Positions 23,336 to 35,579 of a stretch of DNA of 64,000 bases are shown here, in pieces. The stretch is from positions 161,580,635 through 161,644,634 of the forward strand of contig VDFB02047230.1 in NCBI GenBank assembly GCA_007258455.2, given 5' to 3'. Positions within the stretch are counted from its first letter, which is position 1, and every line of letters begins with the position of its first letter. This stretch comes from Sequoia sempervirens (lineage: Eukaryota > Streptophyta > Pinopsida > Cupressales > Cupressaceae). Below the pieces are notes generated by a model that did not search any database, was not told the origin of the DNA, and saw nothing but the letters and a program-made list of their open reading frames with translations. The translations under genes were made by a program, and so were the position numbers.

Positions 23336-24950
23336 TTTCACTAAAGAAGGCTATAGGCCTACCTTCTTGACTAAGTACTCCTCCTAGTGCTCCTCCACTT
23401 GCATCACACTCAACTGTGAACAACTTATCAAAACTAGGCAATAACAAAATTGGTTGAGTTGCCACTTCTTGTTTCAGTTTTTCAAACCCTTTATCAGCCT
23501 CTTGAGTCCACTTAAACTTTTTTTTTAGACCACCCTTGATAGTATCTAGAACTGGTGCACATATACCACTAAAATTCTTGATGAATTTCCTATAAAACTG
23601 AGCTAAACCATGAAAGCTCCTTACCTCTGTTGTTGTGGTTGGTGTAGGCCAGTTTAGGATGGCTTCCACCTTGCTTGGATCCATCTTCAACGTTCCTTGG
23701 GATACTACAAAGCCTAGATACACAAGCTCCTGCTTGAAGAACTCACACTTCTCAAGGTTAATTGCCAATTGTTCTTCTTGCAGCCTTTTAAGAACCATCT
23801 CCACATGCTTCAAATGTTCTTCTGTTGTCTTACTGAAAATCAGTATGTCATCAAGATAGACTATCACAAAGATTCCTGTGAAATCCTTAAGCACCTCATT
23901 CATTAGTCTCATGAACGTGCTAGGGGCATTTGAGAGGCCAAATGGCATCACTTTCCACTCATATAAGCCATCATTTGTCTTAAAAGTTGTCTTCCATTCA
24001 TCACCTTCCTTAATTCTGATTTGATGGTAGCCACTCTTGAGGTCCAACTTAGTGTAATACTGTGCTCCTCCAAGGCAATCCATTAAATCTTCAATTCTAG
24101 GTATTGGGAACCTATAACTAATGGTGATCCTATTAATTGCTCTAGAATCAGTACAAAGTCTCCACTTACCTCCTTTCTTAGTTGCCAAAACCACCGGGAC
24201 TGCACATGGGCTGATGCTCTTTTGAATTAGACCTTGATTCAACAATTCTTCCACTTGCCTAGCTACCTCTAGGTTATGATCTGGTGTAAGCTTGTATGCT
24301 GCTTTGTTAGGTAATGAGGCTCTAGGTATGAAGTCAATTTGATGACTTATTGCTCTCCTTGGTGGTAGAGTTGTTGGTGTACCATCACTCACTATGCTCT
24401 TGTACTTATCAAGTAACCTTTGGACTGCTTCTGGTAAGACTATCCTTTCAGCCTTTTTTTCCTCTTTGGACTGCATTAAAACCACATATCCTTCACCTCC
24501 TTGATGTAGATTGCTGATAAACTCTTTACCACTGCTCAACATGATGTTTGGTACCTTGGACTGCCCTTCATCTTCTTCTATCAATGACTGCAGCTTGAAG
24601 GTTCTTCCATCCTTCTTGAATGAGATGGTGTTCTCTTTCCCATCATAAACAACACTTCTGTCATACTGCCATGGTCTACCCAGTAGCAGATGGCATGCAT
24701 CCATGGGTAATACATCACAAACCAGCTTGTCTTTATAGCCTCCAATTGAAAATTCCACTGTTACTTGCTCATTCACCAAAACACTCTGCCCTTTATTCAG
24801 CCATGTGACCTTGTAGGGGTTAGTATGAGGTACCTTCTGCAATTTTAGCTTAGTTACTGCCTCCTCTGAGATTATATTGTCTGTAGAACTAGAATCTACT
24901 ATAACCTTGCACACTTTACCAAGTATCTTACACCTTACTCTGAAAAGAGT
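23280..24950 (-). pseudogene. Chromovirus protease, reverse transcriptase and RNase H start
   Basis: An open frame of 544 codons. The protease core reads VCKVIVDSSSTDNIIS, with Ser (codon 24888-24890) where the catalytic D-S/T-G triad has Gly; CHLLLGRPW ends the domain. RT follows with WRLCTDSRAINRITI, YYTKLDLKSGYHQI, VMPFGLSNAPSTF and the intact active site FVIVYLDDILIFS. Then comes VYLGFVVSQGTL and the connection, and RNase H begins with FTVECDASGGALGGVL. The frame is lost near 23335 by an apparent one-base deletion in the RNase H. It joins gag at about 24950 through another frameshift; in related elements gag and pol are usually one frame. Confidence 0.95.
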
Positions 24951-26158
24951 CTTCTTTGCTTAGGTTCCTCTTTGACTGGTTGTCTGATCAGCACTCTGTT
25001 AAACATTAGACTCTCTCCAATTTCAGATTCTATATGACTAATCTCAGTTGCCTTAGGACTCATGGTGTCCTTTTGTGCATAAACCACTCTCTTTTCATTG
25101 CTTGAAGAAGAAGCTTTCTCCGGGCACCTATAAGCTGGATGTCCCATTTGATTGCAATGATAACACTTCATGGTGGCAAAGTACGAGTTACTTCTGCCTA
25201 CTCCTCTTCCTCTATTTGAACCTCCTTGAGGTCCTCTTCCTCTATTAAATCCTCCTCTTGAAGATGTTTCACCTCCATGCTCAGTGATTTTTGATTCTCC
25301 TTGGTTTCTTTGGTCACTACCTCTTCCTTGGTAATCACCCCGTTGTCCTCTTTGATCTCTTTGATCTCTGCCTCTAGAAGACTGATCTTGCCTCCTCTTG
25401 TTCCTTTCCTCTATCTTGATAGCCAACTGATAACATTGGTGTACTGTCTTGGGACTTAGTAAGGCCATTTCCTCTTGGATATTCCACTTCAAACCATTGA
25501 GATACCTAGCAACTTTGAGGCTCTCATCCTCTGTCACATTAGACCTTATACAAAGCTTTTGAAACTCCTCAGTGTAAGTACTCACATCTTGGTCTTTCTG
25601 CCTTAGGCTTTTCCTCTTCTTGTGCGATTGAATCTCATAGTCATCTGGCATGTAGGCTTCTTTCACTTTAGCAACCATTCCTTTCCAAGTTGCTATGGGT
25701 TGTTTTCCTTCTTTCTCCCTTTCAGTCTGGATGAACTTCCACCATGTCAAGGCTAATCCTCTCAATCTTGACTTAGCAACCTTCACCTTTTGAGCTTCAG
25801 TGACTCCATCACACTCAAAGTGATTCTCCATGCCTTCTATCCAATCCATGACTAGGTATGCTTCCATCTTTCCATTGAAAAGTGGTATACCTTCAAGTGC
25901 TTTTCCACTCAAGGCTTTCAATGCCTTCAAGAAAGGCTCTTTTTTCAAAACAGGATCAGGTACAGGGGTCTTATCCTCCTCTGCTATCTCTTCTTCTTTT
26001 GGAATTCTTCCCTCAAACTATGCACTTCTTACTGCTATCTCAAGTTGGGCTATTCTTTCCCTCAACTGCTTATTGTCTTCTTCCTGCTCTTCAACCATCT
26101 TTGCCAGTTCTGCATTGGTCACCATGGTGGAAGAATCACTTGACTCAATGTCTAACAT
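24935..26158 (-). pseudogene. Chromovirus gag with CCHC knuckle
   Basis: I place the start at MLDIESSDSS (26158), the first Met after the primer-binding site; the open frame further up runs into the site itself. A coiled-coil stretch (ELAKMVEEQEEDNKQLRERI) is followed by a TAG at 26038-26040 in a Gln context. The same frame then continues through LKALSGKALEGIPLFNGKME and LRGLALTWWKFIQ, the capsid-like region, to an Arg/Gly/Gln-rich tail and the knuckle CYHCNQMGHPAYRC (C-x2-C-x4-H-x4-C). The frame ends at 24935 after QRRLFSE, where intact relatives would continue into protease. Confidence 0.92.
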
Positions 26159-26187
26159 GCAAGATTTCTTTCCCAAATCTTTCACTT

Positions 26188-26199
26188 GCTTTGATACCA
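26188..26199 (-). other. Primer-binding site, initiator-Met tRNA type
   Basis: On the minus strand, TGGTATCAAAGC begins three bases after the 5' LTR end. It matches the usual plant initiator-Met site TGGTATCAGAGC at 11 of 12 positions; the one change is G to A within CAG. Confidence 0.9.
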
Positions 26200-26202
26200 A
26201 TC

Positions 26203-27706
26203 TGATAGGGACAGGGTTGGATTGAGACAATCACAATCTCAATGCTCCAGGTCTCACCTTTGATAACCCCTTGGTGTCACTTCCTCCACCACTCAACCTG
26301 TAGGTCCTCTGCTATTTAGGCACCCCTAGTTCATTTTCCAACCCTGCTATCATCTACAATGCCTTCAACCAAGCAATTCTTGGTGCTTTTCCTCACATTC
26401 ACCATCTAGCCCTTAATACACTTAAAGACTAACCATTCTCAAATGCTTCCTAACCTTGTTACAGGGGTGTGTGATACCTTTCAAGGCTTCCAAAATCATC
26501 TTCTATAGGTGCTTGAACAATCACCAAACTCCAACTCTCCATCGTTTTCACAAAATCCTTGTTTTAGGGTTTGGGCAGGGCTACAAGCCTTGAGCCCTTT
26601 TAGGCCTCCTCACACAAGAGAATTGGTTAGAAATCCTCTCCTTCAACTGATTAGGCCACACTCCCTTCTGACACCCTGGTTCAAATTCCAAACACTAAAA
26701 TATTTTTAAGGTTTGGGTCCCTCTCTGTCCATACACAGGCAAAACTCAAATCTTTCAAGAAACTAGGGTTTTAAGACCATTTCTTGGTCTGTTTTACTCT
26801 TTCCAAACTCCAGTTGAGCAGTCAAGGACTCTACCTTCGTGAAAACCTTTAAGAAGGTTACTGCAACCACTGCACATGTTGCTTTAACAAAGATTCTTCA
26901 CCCCTTCCACGCTAGAACTGACATTTTACTGTCTTTCCCTAACCGGGTATTATCTAACTCGCCTAGTGAAAGATTTTTAGCATGATTCCTTGCCCACTAC
27001 AAACTCCTACTCCTACAATATGTACAGTTAAAGAGCTTGGCCTTACTTCCAGAAAATCCATACTTCTTGGTACGGCGTGGAAGCAGGCTAAAACTCCATT
27101 CTCACACAAATTACCAGTCAGGGCAGCAACTCAAAGAAAACATAGAAATTACTCTAACTCTTGAAAGCGACTGAAACAACAAACTATTGGACCAAATAAA
27201 ACACAAAGAACTTAACTATATCCTACTCTATCCAGGAGATTCCTTTTCTTAATCCGTTTTGTTGCTGTCACAGTAAAAAGAAAAGTAAACACAGAAAAAT
27301 GCACAGTAAATTCACTGTTTTCTGATTTTTCTCATTAAACTTCAATACTCCATAGCATCCAACCTTCTTCAAAGGTTGAGAGCTTCCTTTTACAATGCTA
27401 GGAAACAGTTAGGTTTTCTGTTTCGAGCTCAAGAATGACCAAAAGTTGAGTGTTTGAAAACACATTGTGTTTTTCTAACCTTTGACAAGGTTGGCAATCT
27501 AGACACATTAGGACTTTAAAAACCCATCCATGCTTACCACCTTCCAACCCATTTATGAGAAAATATCAATTTTATTCCCACTTCGCCAAATGCTAAATCA
27601 AAAATGGTCAAATGGTCAACATGACCAAATACCAAGACAAACAAAAAAAATAACTTCAAGCAAAACTTCAAGGGAACGTAGTATTTTCCCAGGTGCTCCT
27701 GCACCA
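26203..27706 (-). repeat. Right LTR (5' LTR of the minus-strand chromovirus)
   Basis: A 1,504-bp partner of 20034-21538 with the same TG...CA ends. It would hold the element's promoter; I did not identify a specific TATA box. It is followed by the right target duplication GGCAA at 27707-27711. Confidence 0.95.
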
Positions 27707-27711
27707 GGCAA

Positions 27712-28982
27712 TTCCACATTTTGGCATTTTTGCCTAGCATTTATGACACCTTGAAATATTAATGACAAAATCCCATGAGTCAGAATTCCATGATTCTAAC
27801 TTTATGCGGACTTGTCGCTGAGCGAAAAAAGCTTGACAACACATTTCCTGACAATCTAAGCTTTGGACGCATGCGTAGCATGCAAATGTCTGTGTAGCAC
27901 ACTAGCGTCCTGGTAGTTTTCCAAGTTAAAAATGTCGAATCTAGAAGGATAACCCCTGAGACACACGTCCTAGTGGTTACATTCTGAACGTAATGGCTCT
28001 TTTCCGCCCTTGCAAGCATTTAAAATCCCTTTTTGGCTCTCATTTGGGTGATGGAAGACATCATTCAAGCTCTATCATTTCACTTGCTCTTGTACAAATT
28101 TCTCTTCACTTTTGATAGCAGTGCTCTCATAAGCGAAGCCATGCTAGACTGAGGTCCTCCCAGTAGCTCTCAAACAAGCACTCAACGGTGTGTTTGTGTG
28201 CTCCGAAGAGGGTCTAGGCCTATGGGTAACTCTCTCTCTCTCTCTTAATTTCCTTCCATATTTGCTCATTTACTATCTTGTGGTGCGAGTTCTACTCCTA
28301 AGTGGGTTTTTCTTTCACCACATGTTTTTTGTGGTGTGGGTTCTACTCTTGAGTGGGTTTTGCTTTCACCATGTACACTTTGTTTACTTCTTTAGCACTC
28401 TTTTCCAACTTGGTTGTCCATGGAGGTGGGAACACCAAAGCGGGGTCTAACTAAGGCAGGCCCCTATATAGCCACCCAACAAATTTTCTCTCGGTCTTTT
28501 GTGTGTAGGTCATGAAAAGGAGCTTGGAGTGAAGATTCAGATGTCCAGTGGAAGGTAAGCTTTCTCCAAGCATCCTTGTGTCCATTTCAGTCTGTAGTTT
28601 TTTGACTAGTTATATAGTTTAGTACGACTCACCCCTGATCCTAGAAATAAGGCTTATTTCTGTATGTTTGAGTTCCTGAGTTCTTTGTTGCTTAGGACGT
28701 TAGTGTGTCTTGTGGATGGTAGCGCGTCGTGTTGGCGTCCTAAAATTGCGCTGACATCTTTTGGCCAAGAGCTCCCTCTTTTGAGACAAATATTTCTTAG
28801 TTTTTCTCTTTCAAGGTCTTTGATAATTTTTCCATAGGATTAACTGAATCTTAGTCTTTTGTTATTTTGCTAATCTGTTATTTTGAGGTGTATAAGGGTA
28901 GTTCGTTCCTTGGTGATCTCTCAAAAAAGGAGAAACCTGTGTGCATTGAATCCCTTTTATATCACATTTTGCTGAACTCGAC
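27712..28982 (+). other. Leader of the composite part B (unit 1)
   Basis: Non-coding sequence between the A/B border and the gag-like frame; it matches 36951-38164 in unit 2. It contains a (TC)n run at about 28230. Just before the gag start, TTTTGCTGAACTCGACGTGAAC (unit 2: TTTTGGTGAACCTGATGTGAAC) is in the position of a primer-binding site. I could not match it to a tRNA, so leader or LTR identity is inference. Confidence 0.4.
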
Positions 28983-30550
28983 GTGAACATCAGATCTTTC
29001 TTTGCGATGTCGCATGTTCATGATAATGACTTTTTTGAGGAAGATTTTGATATGTTGGAAGACTCTCTAGATGATTTCTTAGGAGTGCTCCCCCCTATCT
29101 GCAAATCTCTCGAACAAGTCTCCTCTAGACAGGCTAAGGTATCAATAAATGTGGTGGTGGTTTACATCGCTCCTCTAAGCCCTAAGAAACCTATCATCTC
29201 CGTGATCCTGACCAACTCTTCTGTCTATGGGATTTCATGCCCTAGTAATTCACCAAACCTATACTCAAGGTTTGTGAAAGCTACGAACTCTACATCTTAT
29301 AACGTTGTCAAACACACATCCTATAAGGAGTACTAAACAAAATCTGAATCAACAACCTACTGTACCTACTTCTTTACCACCTTCTCAACCAAGCCTTCCT
29401 TCAACACCTAAACTTGAGATCAAAGCACCAGGCGATTATGATCTTGTCAAGTAGGTTTGTGCTACTCCGGCTAAGATCTCACTTTGGGATTTGCTTCAGA
29501 CCACTCTAGTTTATTAGGAAATGCTCCAGGAAACTTTACAAAAGATTCTCTTGCTTGTCTCCGCTAGGCCCATGGATGTTAATGCATTGTTGCCTCATAT
29601 TCACGCAAATTCATTGAATATCACATTCCATCTACAAGAACTCTCACCCCCGGATGTGTAGAAGAAAGCATAGCCTTTGATGATTATTGTCAATGTTAAT
29701 AACATCGGTATTAGGTGCACCCTCGTTGACACTGGTTCAATTCTCAACATTTGCAGTGTAGAACTATTACCTAAATTTAAGATTGATTCATCTTCTTTAG
29801 TGGCTTCCTCCTTGTACATTCGTGGATTTGACGACGTTGGTCGCCAAGCTCTAGGTACGATAATACTACCTTTGCAGCTGGGCCCTATTACCTTACCCAT
29901 GTTAGTTTATGTGATGCTCGACCCCTTACCGTATAACCTCCTTTTAGGGAGACCTTGGATCCATGCTATGGGTGTGGTGACTTCTACTTTACATCGTTCT
30001 TTGAATTTTGTTGCAAATAATCGAGTAGTTACAATTAAAGAAGACCCAGAAGGCATTCACCTCTATGAACTAGCTGTTGTTGGTCGCGCTTCGGTCGTAT
30101 CTACTCTCAAGAATTATATTCTACCTTTGCTCACCGATGCTATGTCATGTTCTTCATCGATACCCTCTATGGAAGTAGTTGCTAGAGTGAGTGTCAGAAA
30201 TGAAGAATCATCTAAAGCAGAAGACCCTGAGTCTCCCTCGTCTACTTCTCAAATAGACGCTTTCCTTGGAGATGATTGGGGAACCTTGAATTTCTCTAAA
30301 TTATTCATTACAAAATAAAAGAAAACCCTTCTTGCACAGACCTTCCAGGAACCCTTGATACAAAGGTAGATGATACTCCCACAAAGAAGAAGTGTGATCT
30401 TGTTCAAGAGATCACTCCTTCCTATGCTAAGGAAAATAATCCCTCTTTTACAAAGGAAATTAATGTCTGTGATCCCGGTAAGGAAGGCAGGAGTACCCTC
30501 GTAGAAACGTTTGACATCCATTGGTGGAATGAAACACTCTATGTGGACCC
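28983..30550 (+). pseudogene. Tat/Ogre-like gag end and aspartic protease (unit 1)
   Basis: The first frame opens MNIRSFFAMSHVHDNDFFEE and is lost near 29320, where unit 2 has two extra bases. After TAG stops, the protease frame (29677-30318) reads NIGIRCTLVDTGSILNICSV, then LYIRGFDDVG and NLLLGRPWIHAMGVVTSTLH. This is the retroviral-type protease with an intact DTG and the LLGRPWIH box typical of Tat/Ogre-type Gypsy elements. Stops at about 29451, 29516 and 29671 are all TAG and shared with unit 2. An extra TAG at 29659-29661 is private to this copy, where unit 2 keeps CAG. A charged tail with no domain follows to about 30550, where an antisense Gypsy remnant begins. No RT belongs to this strand. 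Confidence 0.75.
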
Positions 30551-33500
30551 TTAGTACCACCTCCTTGAGTTTCTAAATTTTGAAGGCAATGGGGTGATTA
30601 TTTTGCATGAGAATGACTTTGATCCCCTCTCGAAAAGGATCACACTCCATAAAAAGGGAAGGAAAAAATTAGGAATTGGTAACACGAGGCACAAGCTCAT
30701 TTTTTTTTATTAAGAGGGGTAATCGCTTTTTGACCCAGAGCTATGAAACGATGAGGTCAAAAATGAGGGACCTCATCCCCAATATAAAGTCTCAATAATC
30801 ACACGCCAATTATGGGGTTTGAATCTTGATGGAAAGAATAAAAACACAACTTAACCATCACACTATGTCACTATTAGCAGGAGGCACAAGCTCATTACCT
30901 CCTTTAACTTGTCAAAATTTATTGCATTGCTTCAATCCATTTAAATGATATTTCCTATCTTAGTTCTATTAAGGGAGTAGTAAGATATGAAAACCTATTG
31001 ACAAATCTTCTGAAGTAACTATAGAGGCTAAGGAATCCCAACAAATATGTTAGAGTCTTGAGTGGAGGTCAATCTACAAATTCTTTGATTTTTTTCAAGT
31101 CTACTTGTGCTCCCTTAGCATTGATGATGTTCTCTAGATATAAAATTTATGTCATAGAAAATTCACATTTAGACTCTTTCACTAAAAGAGTTTGGGTTTC
31201 TATAATTCCCAACACTACTTTATGTGACTTATGTGCTCTTCCCACATCTTGTTGTAGATAAGAACTCCATCAAAGAAAATGAATTAAAAAATTCCTTAAT
31301 TATTTAATGAACACTTGGTTCATGTAGGATTGGAACATTGTACATGCATTTGTCAAAATGAGTGGCATGAAAAAACTTCATGGTGCCCATAGTGGCACCA
31401 AAAATTTATCTTATGAATATCTTTCTCTCTGATTCAAACGTAATGGTAGCCCAATTTGAGGTCTATTTTTGAGAAATAAATGACACCATGGATTTCATCT
31501 ATTGGATCATCAATCCCAGGGATTGGGTATTTAATCTTTTATAGTATTTTTGTTTATTATTGTATAGTTAATGCACATTCTCATTGTGCCATCCTTCTTT
31601 TTTACTAGGATTACAAAGGAAGCAAAAGGGCTCAAGCTAGATTGAATATATCCTATTTCTAATAGTTCCTTTATTTCCTTTTCAATTTCCTTCTTATGCC
31701 ATATAGGGTGGTGATAAAAGTCCTAGATCCTTCCTTTAGCTCGATAACATGCTTGAAGCCTTTGTTAAGTAATCTCCTAGGAGGGTTATTGCTAAATAAC
31801 TTAGAACACTTGTCTAGAATCTTCTACACCTCCTCAAAGTATGTTCCCTTTCTTTAGGAAGAGTTTAAATCATTAATTCAAAAGATTACACCACCCAATT
31901 CACTTGTTCATGAATAAAAAATATTTCCATCCTTTCTATTGATACCATCATTGGTGTTCCACTAAAAATCCCATGGAGTGCCACCATCTTTCCTTTGGAT
32001 TGAAATTTTAGTTCCATGGAATGGAAATTTTTAATTGTTTCCCCTGGGCAACGAGTGAAATCATTGAATTCCTAAAACCATATATGTGTCTCCAATACTA
32101 ATGAAATAAAGTGGAGAAGCCATATCCATGTCACATTCAATTGGGTAATTTTTTAGGTTCTGGGAATGAAGAAGTTATCGTTGGCCATCACATCAAAAAC
32201 CTCAAAGTATTTTATTTTAAGACCCCATCTAGCCACTAGTCCCTCATCTATAAAATTATGAGGCACCATTATGAATGAGTATGGTCATCCTATATCCCTT
32301 TAGAACTCCTCAAAATTTGAATTGGTTGTATCTTGATATCCTTAAAATCTTGGAAATAATCCTTCAAAAAACCTCATCTTGATCCTTTGTTTTATCTTCT
32401 TTTTCTTCAACCTCCAGTTTTAATTCTTCCTCTTTTCTTGGTGGCTCAAGTTCTTTAGCTCCAATCTCATTGTTCAAATACTACCTCAATGTGTTACACT
32501 TTCCCTTTCCTAGGCATCTATGACCTGGTGACCAATGTTCCTTGTAGGAGAAGAATAATTTATTTCTTTTGAATTTGTTTCCTACCTCCAATTCCTATTT
32601 TGTGGGGTAACCTTTGGATTGTTGATAATTTTTACAAAAGATCTTTGTGGGAGGGAAGGTCTTTTTTTCATAACTTTTTCCTTAGAGTAATTGTCTCTAG
32701 GGCTAATGCCCTCTTCATTTATCCTTAGAGAGAAGGTGGTTCGAAGGACCTAACTAAACCTTTGAGATATTTAGCAAGTACTTTGACAAAGAGCATCATT
32801 AAAATTTTCTTTAAAATGTTAGGAACCATCACAACCAATTATTGAAATTTTATCACATAATTCTCCACTATACCAAACTGCTTGACTTAAGTTATCTCCC
32901 TAAAGTGTACCTCAGGATCTATCCTATAAATTTTTTTTATTAGTAATCTATATAACTATTATATGAGTTTATGGATCTATGACTTTGAGTGACTAGTATA
33001 TAGTACCATATTTTGTGTGCACTACCCTCGAGATGCAATGTAGAAAAATTTATACTTTCATCTTTAGACATATGTCAAAGAGACATGTATGTGTCCAAAT
33101 TTTGAATCTACACACAAGTTGTGCATTTTCTATATCCATCGAAGGTAGGGAGTTTCAACTTCCCCAAAACATGTTGCACATCTTTAGGGGTGGTTGATGG
33201 TCTTGGTTTAGGTCTAGAACCATTCCTACTCAAGTTTTTCATGTTTATGAAGTTATTAAGGGACATTTAATCCCTGATCCCTTCTAGGATAGCTTTGCAT
33301 TTTGCATAACATGTCATTTTATATAAAATTGTTATTGGAGCTTCAACCTTTGAAACCATTATGTGTGTCTGTCTTCTCTAAAAAGGAATGTAGGTTGGAA
33401 AGGCCTAGTTGATGAAACTAGGATAGTCTTCTAAGCATCGTTGAGGGTAGAATTACGATTATTATCTCATAAATTTATCCCTTCACTATGCTATCATCAA

Positions 33501-33880
33501 GGTACCCTCATGTTATTGTCCATTTGAGGGGACATTTGTGCCAACATATCTATCATTAGGCCAAACTTATTTTATACCCTTGCCTCAAGGATTTCATTCT
33601 TTTCCATTTTTACCATACTACTATGTTTTGAGACCATTCTTGATGGAAGGTCTTTGCCCTTTGGAATACCTAAATGTGTTATTCTACATTTAATTTCCAT
33701 CAAAATATTCCTACTCACTCTATCACTGGAATGTATAAAAGTTTAACATGTGGACAAATTCTTCCACAAAGAAATTATGATGGCAAGAAAACTAGATCTA
33801 ATACCTCTATAATGTCTTATGCTAAACTCAAGGATAACAATTTAACCAACTTGAAAATAGTTAAATGGGAACCATACAAA
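30551..33880 (-). pseudogene. Antisense Gypsy remnant: gag knuckle, RT and RNase H (unit 1)
   Basis: On the minus strand, from high to low coordinates, I read gag-like HFKENFNDALCQST (~32.8 kb), a knuckle-like KEHWSPGHRCLGKGK (~32.5 kb), a protease-end-like DTYMVLGIQ (~32.08 kb), and HVIELKEGS (~31.75 kb). RT follows: [51 protein letters not shown] (~31.45-31.6 kb). Then comes the thumb and connection, GAQVDLKKIKEFVDWPPLKT and SFKWIEAMQ. A SINE interrupts at 30701-30880, after which RNase H appears as FMECDPFREGIKVILMQNN (~30.6 kb). Every motif is broken by stops or shifts. Integrase is absent because the remnant abuts the plus-strand protease element. Confidence 0.75.
30686..30895 (-). mobile_element. 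tRNA-type SINE with target duplications (unit 1)
   Basis: A 180-bp core (30701-30880) lies between 15-bp direct repeats GAGGCACAAGCTCAT (30686-30700 and 30881-30895). In plus reading it starts with T8, the complement of a 3' A-tail, so the element lies on the minus strand. Near its 5' end it has an A-box-like ATGGTTAAGTTG and a B-box-like GATTCAAACCC about 30 bp further, as in tRNA-derived pol III promoters. It splits the antisense Gypsy RNase H: KLKEVMSLC on one side, FMECDP on the other. The same insertion, with slightly decayed duplications, is present in unit 2, so it predates the 9.2-kb duplication. Confidence 0.8.
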
Positions 33881-33891
33881 CCCTAAATTGC

Positions 33892-33910
33892 AAATGTTTT
33901 TTAGGTTCAA
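33892..33910. other. Junction between the two 9.2-kb units
   Basis: About 19 bp (AAATGTTTTTTAGGTTCAA) separate the end of unit 1 from the start of unit 2. They match neither the left flank of unit 1 nor the right flank of unit 2, so they look like filler from end joining rather than homologous exchange. Confidence 0.6.
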
Positions 33911-34770
33911 TTTTTACACATATTTATGACATTTCTCATTCATATCTAGGAAAAACCAGGTCAATATGTAGTGCCATAAAGGTTACTTCAAACTGAACTA
34001 CATCTTATAAAATGTCATTATGAAAAATTTTATTTCTTTTTCAAACACTGTTGCATAAATTTATTATTTTTTGGTCAATTGTATTTAGAGTTACTTTTAC
34101 TTTTCATCATGATTTACTTGTTCCATATTTCTAAAAGACAGTAACTTTTCCATACACATTACGTATCCTTCTCTTGTGGGCAATTGGAAAAAATGGTTGC
34201 AATATCCTTTTGTTGCAACTATCCATACTATTTGTGATTAAGGAAGACTATTACAGGTCTTCCACTCTATTGCATAATTTTTTTAAAAAATACTCTTTTA
34301 TATTTGTTAGTGTTTGTTGACATGAATTGGTGCTATCTCTAAGAAAAATTCAACTCGAAACATAAATTTATGTAAAAAATACTATTCACTCAAAGCATTT
34401 ATTTCAAAATCATTAAAAATGAGATTTGTTACTAGATTTTTTTATTTCCAAAATATTATGCATTAATACAACTTTCCCCATTTGCTTTTTTATAAAAATA
34501 TTAAGCATTCAACTCATTTGCACAATACAAAATACATTATATTATATGTTTTAATTTTCTCACTACTATGCCAAATTTATCCCGCTTATACTTTCCACAA
34601 ATCTTCGGCGTACCCATTGCACACGAAGATGCGATTGCTAGTATATTTGTTCATTTTGAAAAAAACATCTGAAAAGAATAGATTCCTTAACTTTTATACA
34701 AGATTAAATTTTTAATTTATTATATAACATTTTATGAATAAAATATTCCAACCAGACCTTCCATGAAATT

Positions 34771-34864
34771 TTAAAAAAAAATCTGTAGTAAAATACTATT
34801 TTTATATTATTCCCTTTTTAAAAAAAAATCTGTAGTAAAATACTATTTTTATATTATTCCCTTA
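34771..34864. repeat. 47-bp tandem duplication private to unit 2
   Basis: TTAAAAAAAAATCTGTAGTA starts at 34771 and again at 34818, both copies ending ATTATTCCC. Unit 1 (about 17897-17945) and the third copy (about 13536-13583) have one copy only, so this arose after the 9.2-kb duplication. Confidence 0.93.
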
Positions 34865-35579
34865 CAAATGGATTGAACGTTCCTACCGACCTCTTTATGA
34901 CCAGTCATTTCCAACGTCTACACAAAGTATATATACACTAAATATATTTTCAGTGGGGCATAACAGCCAAAAGTGTATATACCCCTTCTATTCAAGGACA
35001 AAAAGCCAAAAATAAAACTAAAGAAAAAGGGTTCACGTCAGAAGCAAGGACAGAGAAGTATGTGGAGTCCACACGTATTCAAAATAAAAAATCTACATCC
35101 AATTTTTATAACAGTAGTAAGTCCAAATTAAAAATCTGACGTGGCAACTTACTATTGAAGATTTTGGACGGATATTCAAGCTTGGCTTGGAGGAGGGATA
35201 TACTGTGTATATATAGTAGTTGTGTATATGGTTGATAGGACAGATTTACTCTTGACAATTCCGTGAAAAGACAGGATCTGGTGAAGGTGTTGGAATTTGA
35301 TTGTGACCATTCATTTTTAAAAGAGGTTAGATTTTTGTATATATATGAGTAATAGAGTGGTTAGTTTCAAATAGATTTTGAATAGTTTTATAAGAGCATT
35401 TTTTAATGAAATGAGGTTTATATTAATATAAATTAATAATAATGTAGCGGTATGTATTATCTTTTGAAGTTTAGCATATTAAAAAAATAATGTTGAGGTA
35501 TGAGTAGAAATAAGAATGAGTGAATACAATTGTAATTGAAATATTAAAAAAAATTAGTAGTTAAATTTATAAAAGCAAT

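Larger units (their letters stand above)
20034..27706 (-). mobile_element. Complete Ty3/Gypsy chromovirus with LTRs, PBS, gag-pol and chromodomain
   Basis: The element is 7,673 bp, read on the minus strand. Two ~1,505-bp LTRs begin TGATAGGGAC and end CTCCTGCACCA in plus reading. Next to the right LTR is a primer-binding site matching initiator-Met tRNA; next to the left LTR is a purine-rich tract. Internal order is gag (CCHC knuckle), protease, RT, RNase H, integrase and C-terminal chromodomain, which defines a chromovirus. Lesions: TAG in gag (26038-26040), frameshift at gag/protease (~24950), DSG changed to DSS in the protease, frameshift in RNase H (~23335), Asp changed to Asn in integrase, and TAG (21796-21798) before the chromodomain. 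It sits exactly at the A/B border of unit 1. By eye the LTRs differ at about 3% of positions. Confidence 0.96.
17080..33891. repeat. Unit 1 of a ~9.2-kb direct tandem duplication (carries a chromovirus)
   Basis: Part A1 (17080-20033) matches 33911-36950. Part B1 (27712-33891) matches 36951-43074 in the same order and orientation. Subtracting the 7,678 bp added at 20034-27711 leaves about 9.13 kb, close to unit 2. The left end is near TTTTTACACATATTTATGAC and the right end near CCATACAAACCCTAAATTGC. About 20 bp of non-matching sequence (33892-33910) lie at the junction. Copies differ by a few percent and small indels, so the duplication is not recent. Confidence 0.93.
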
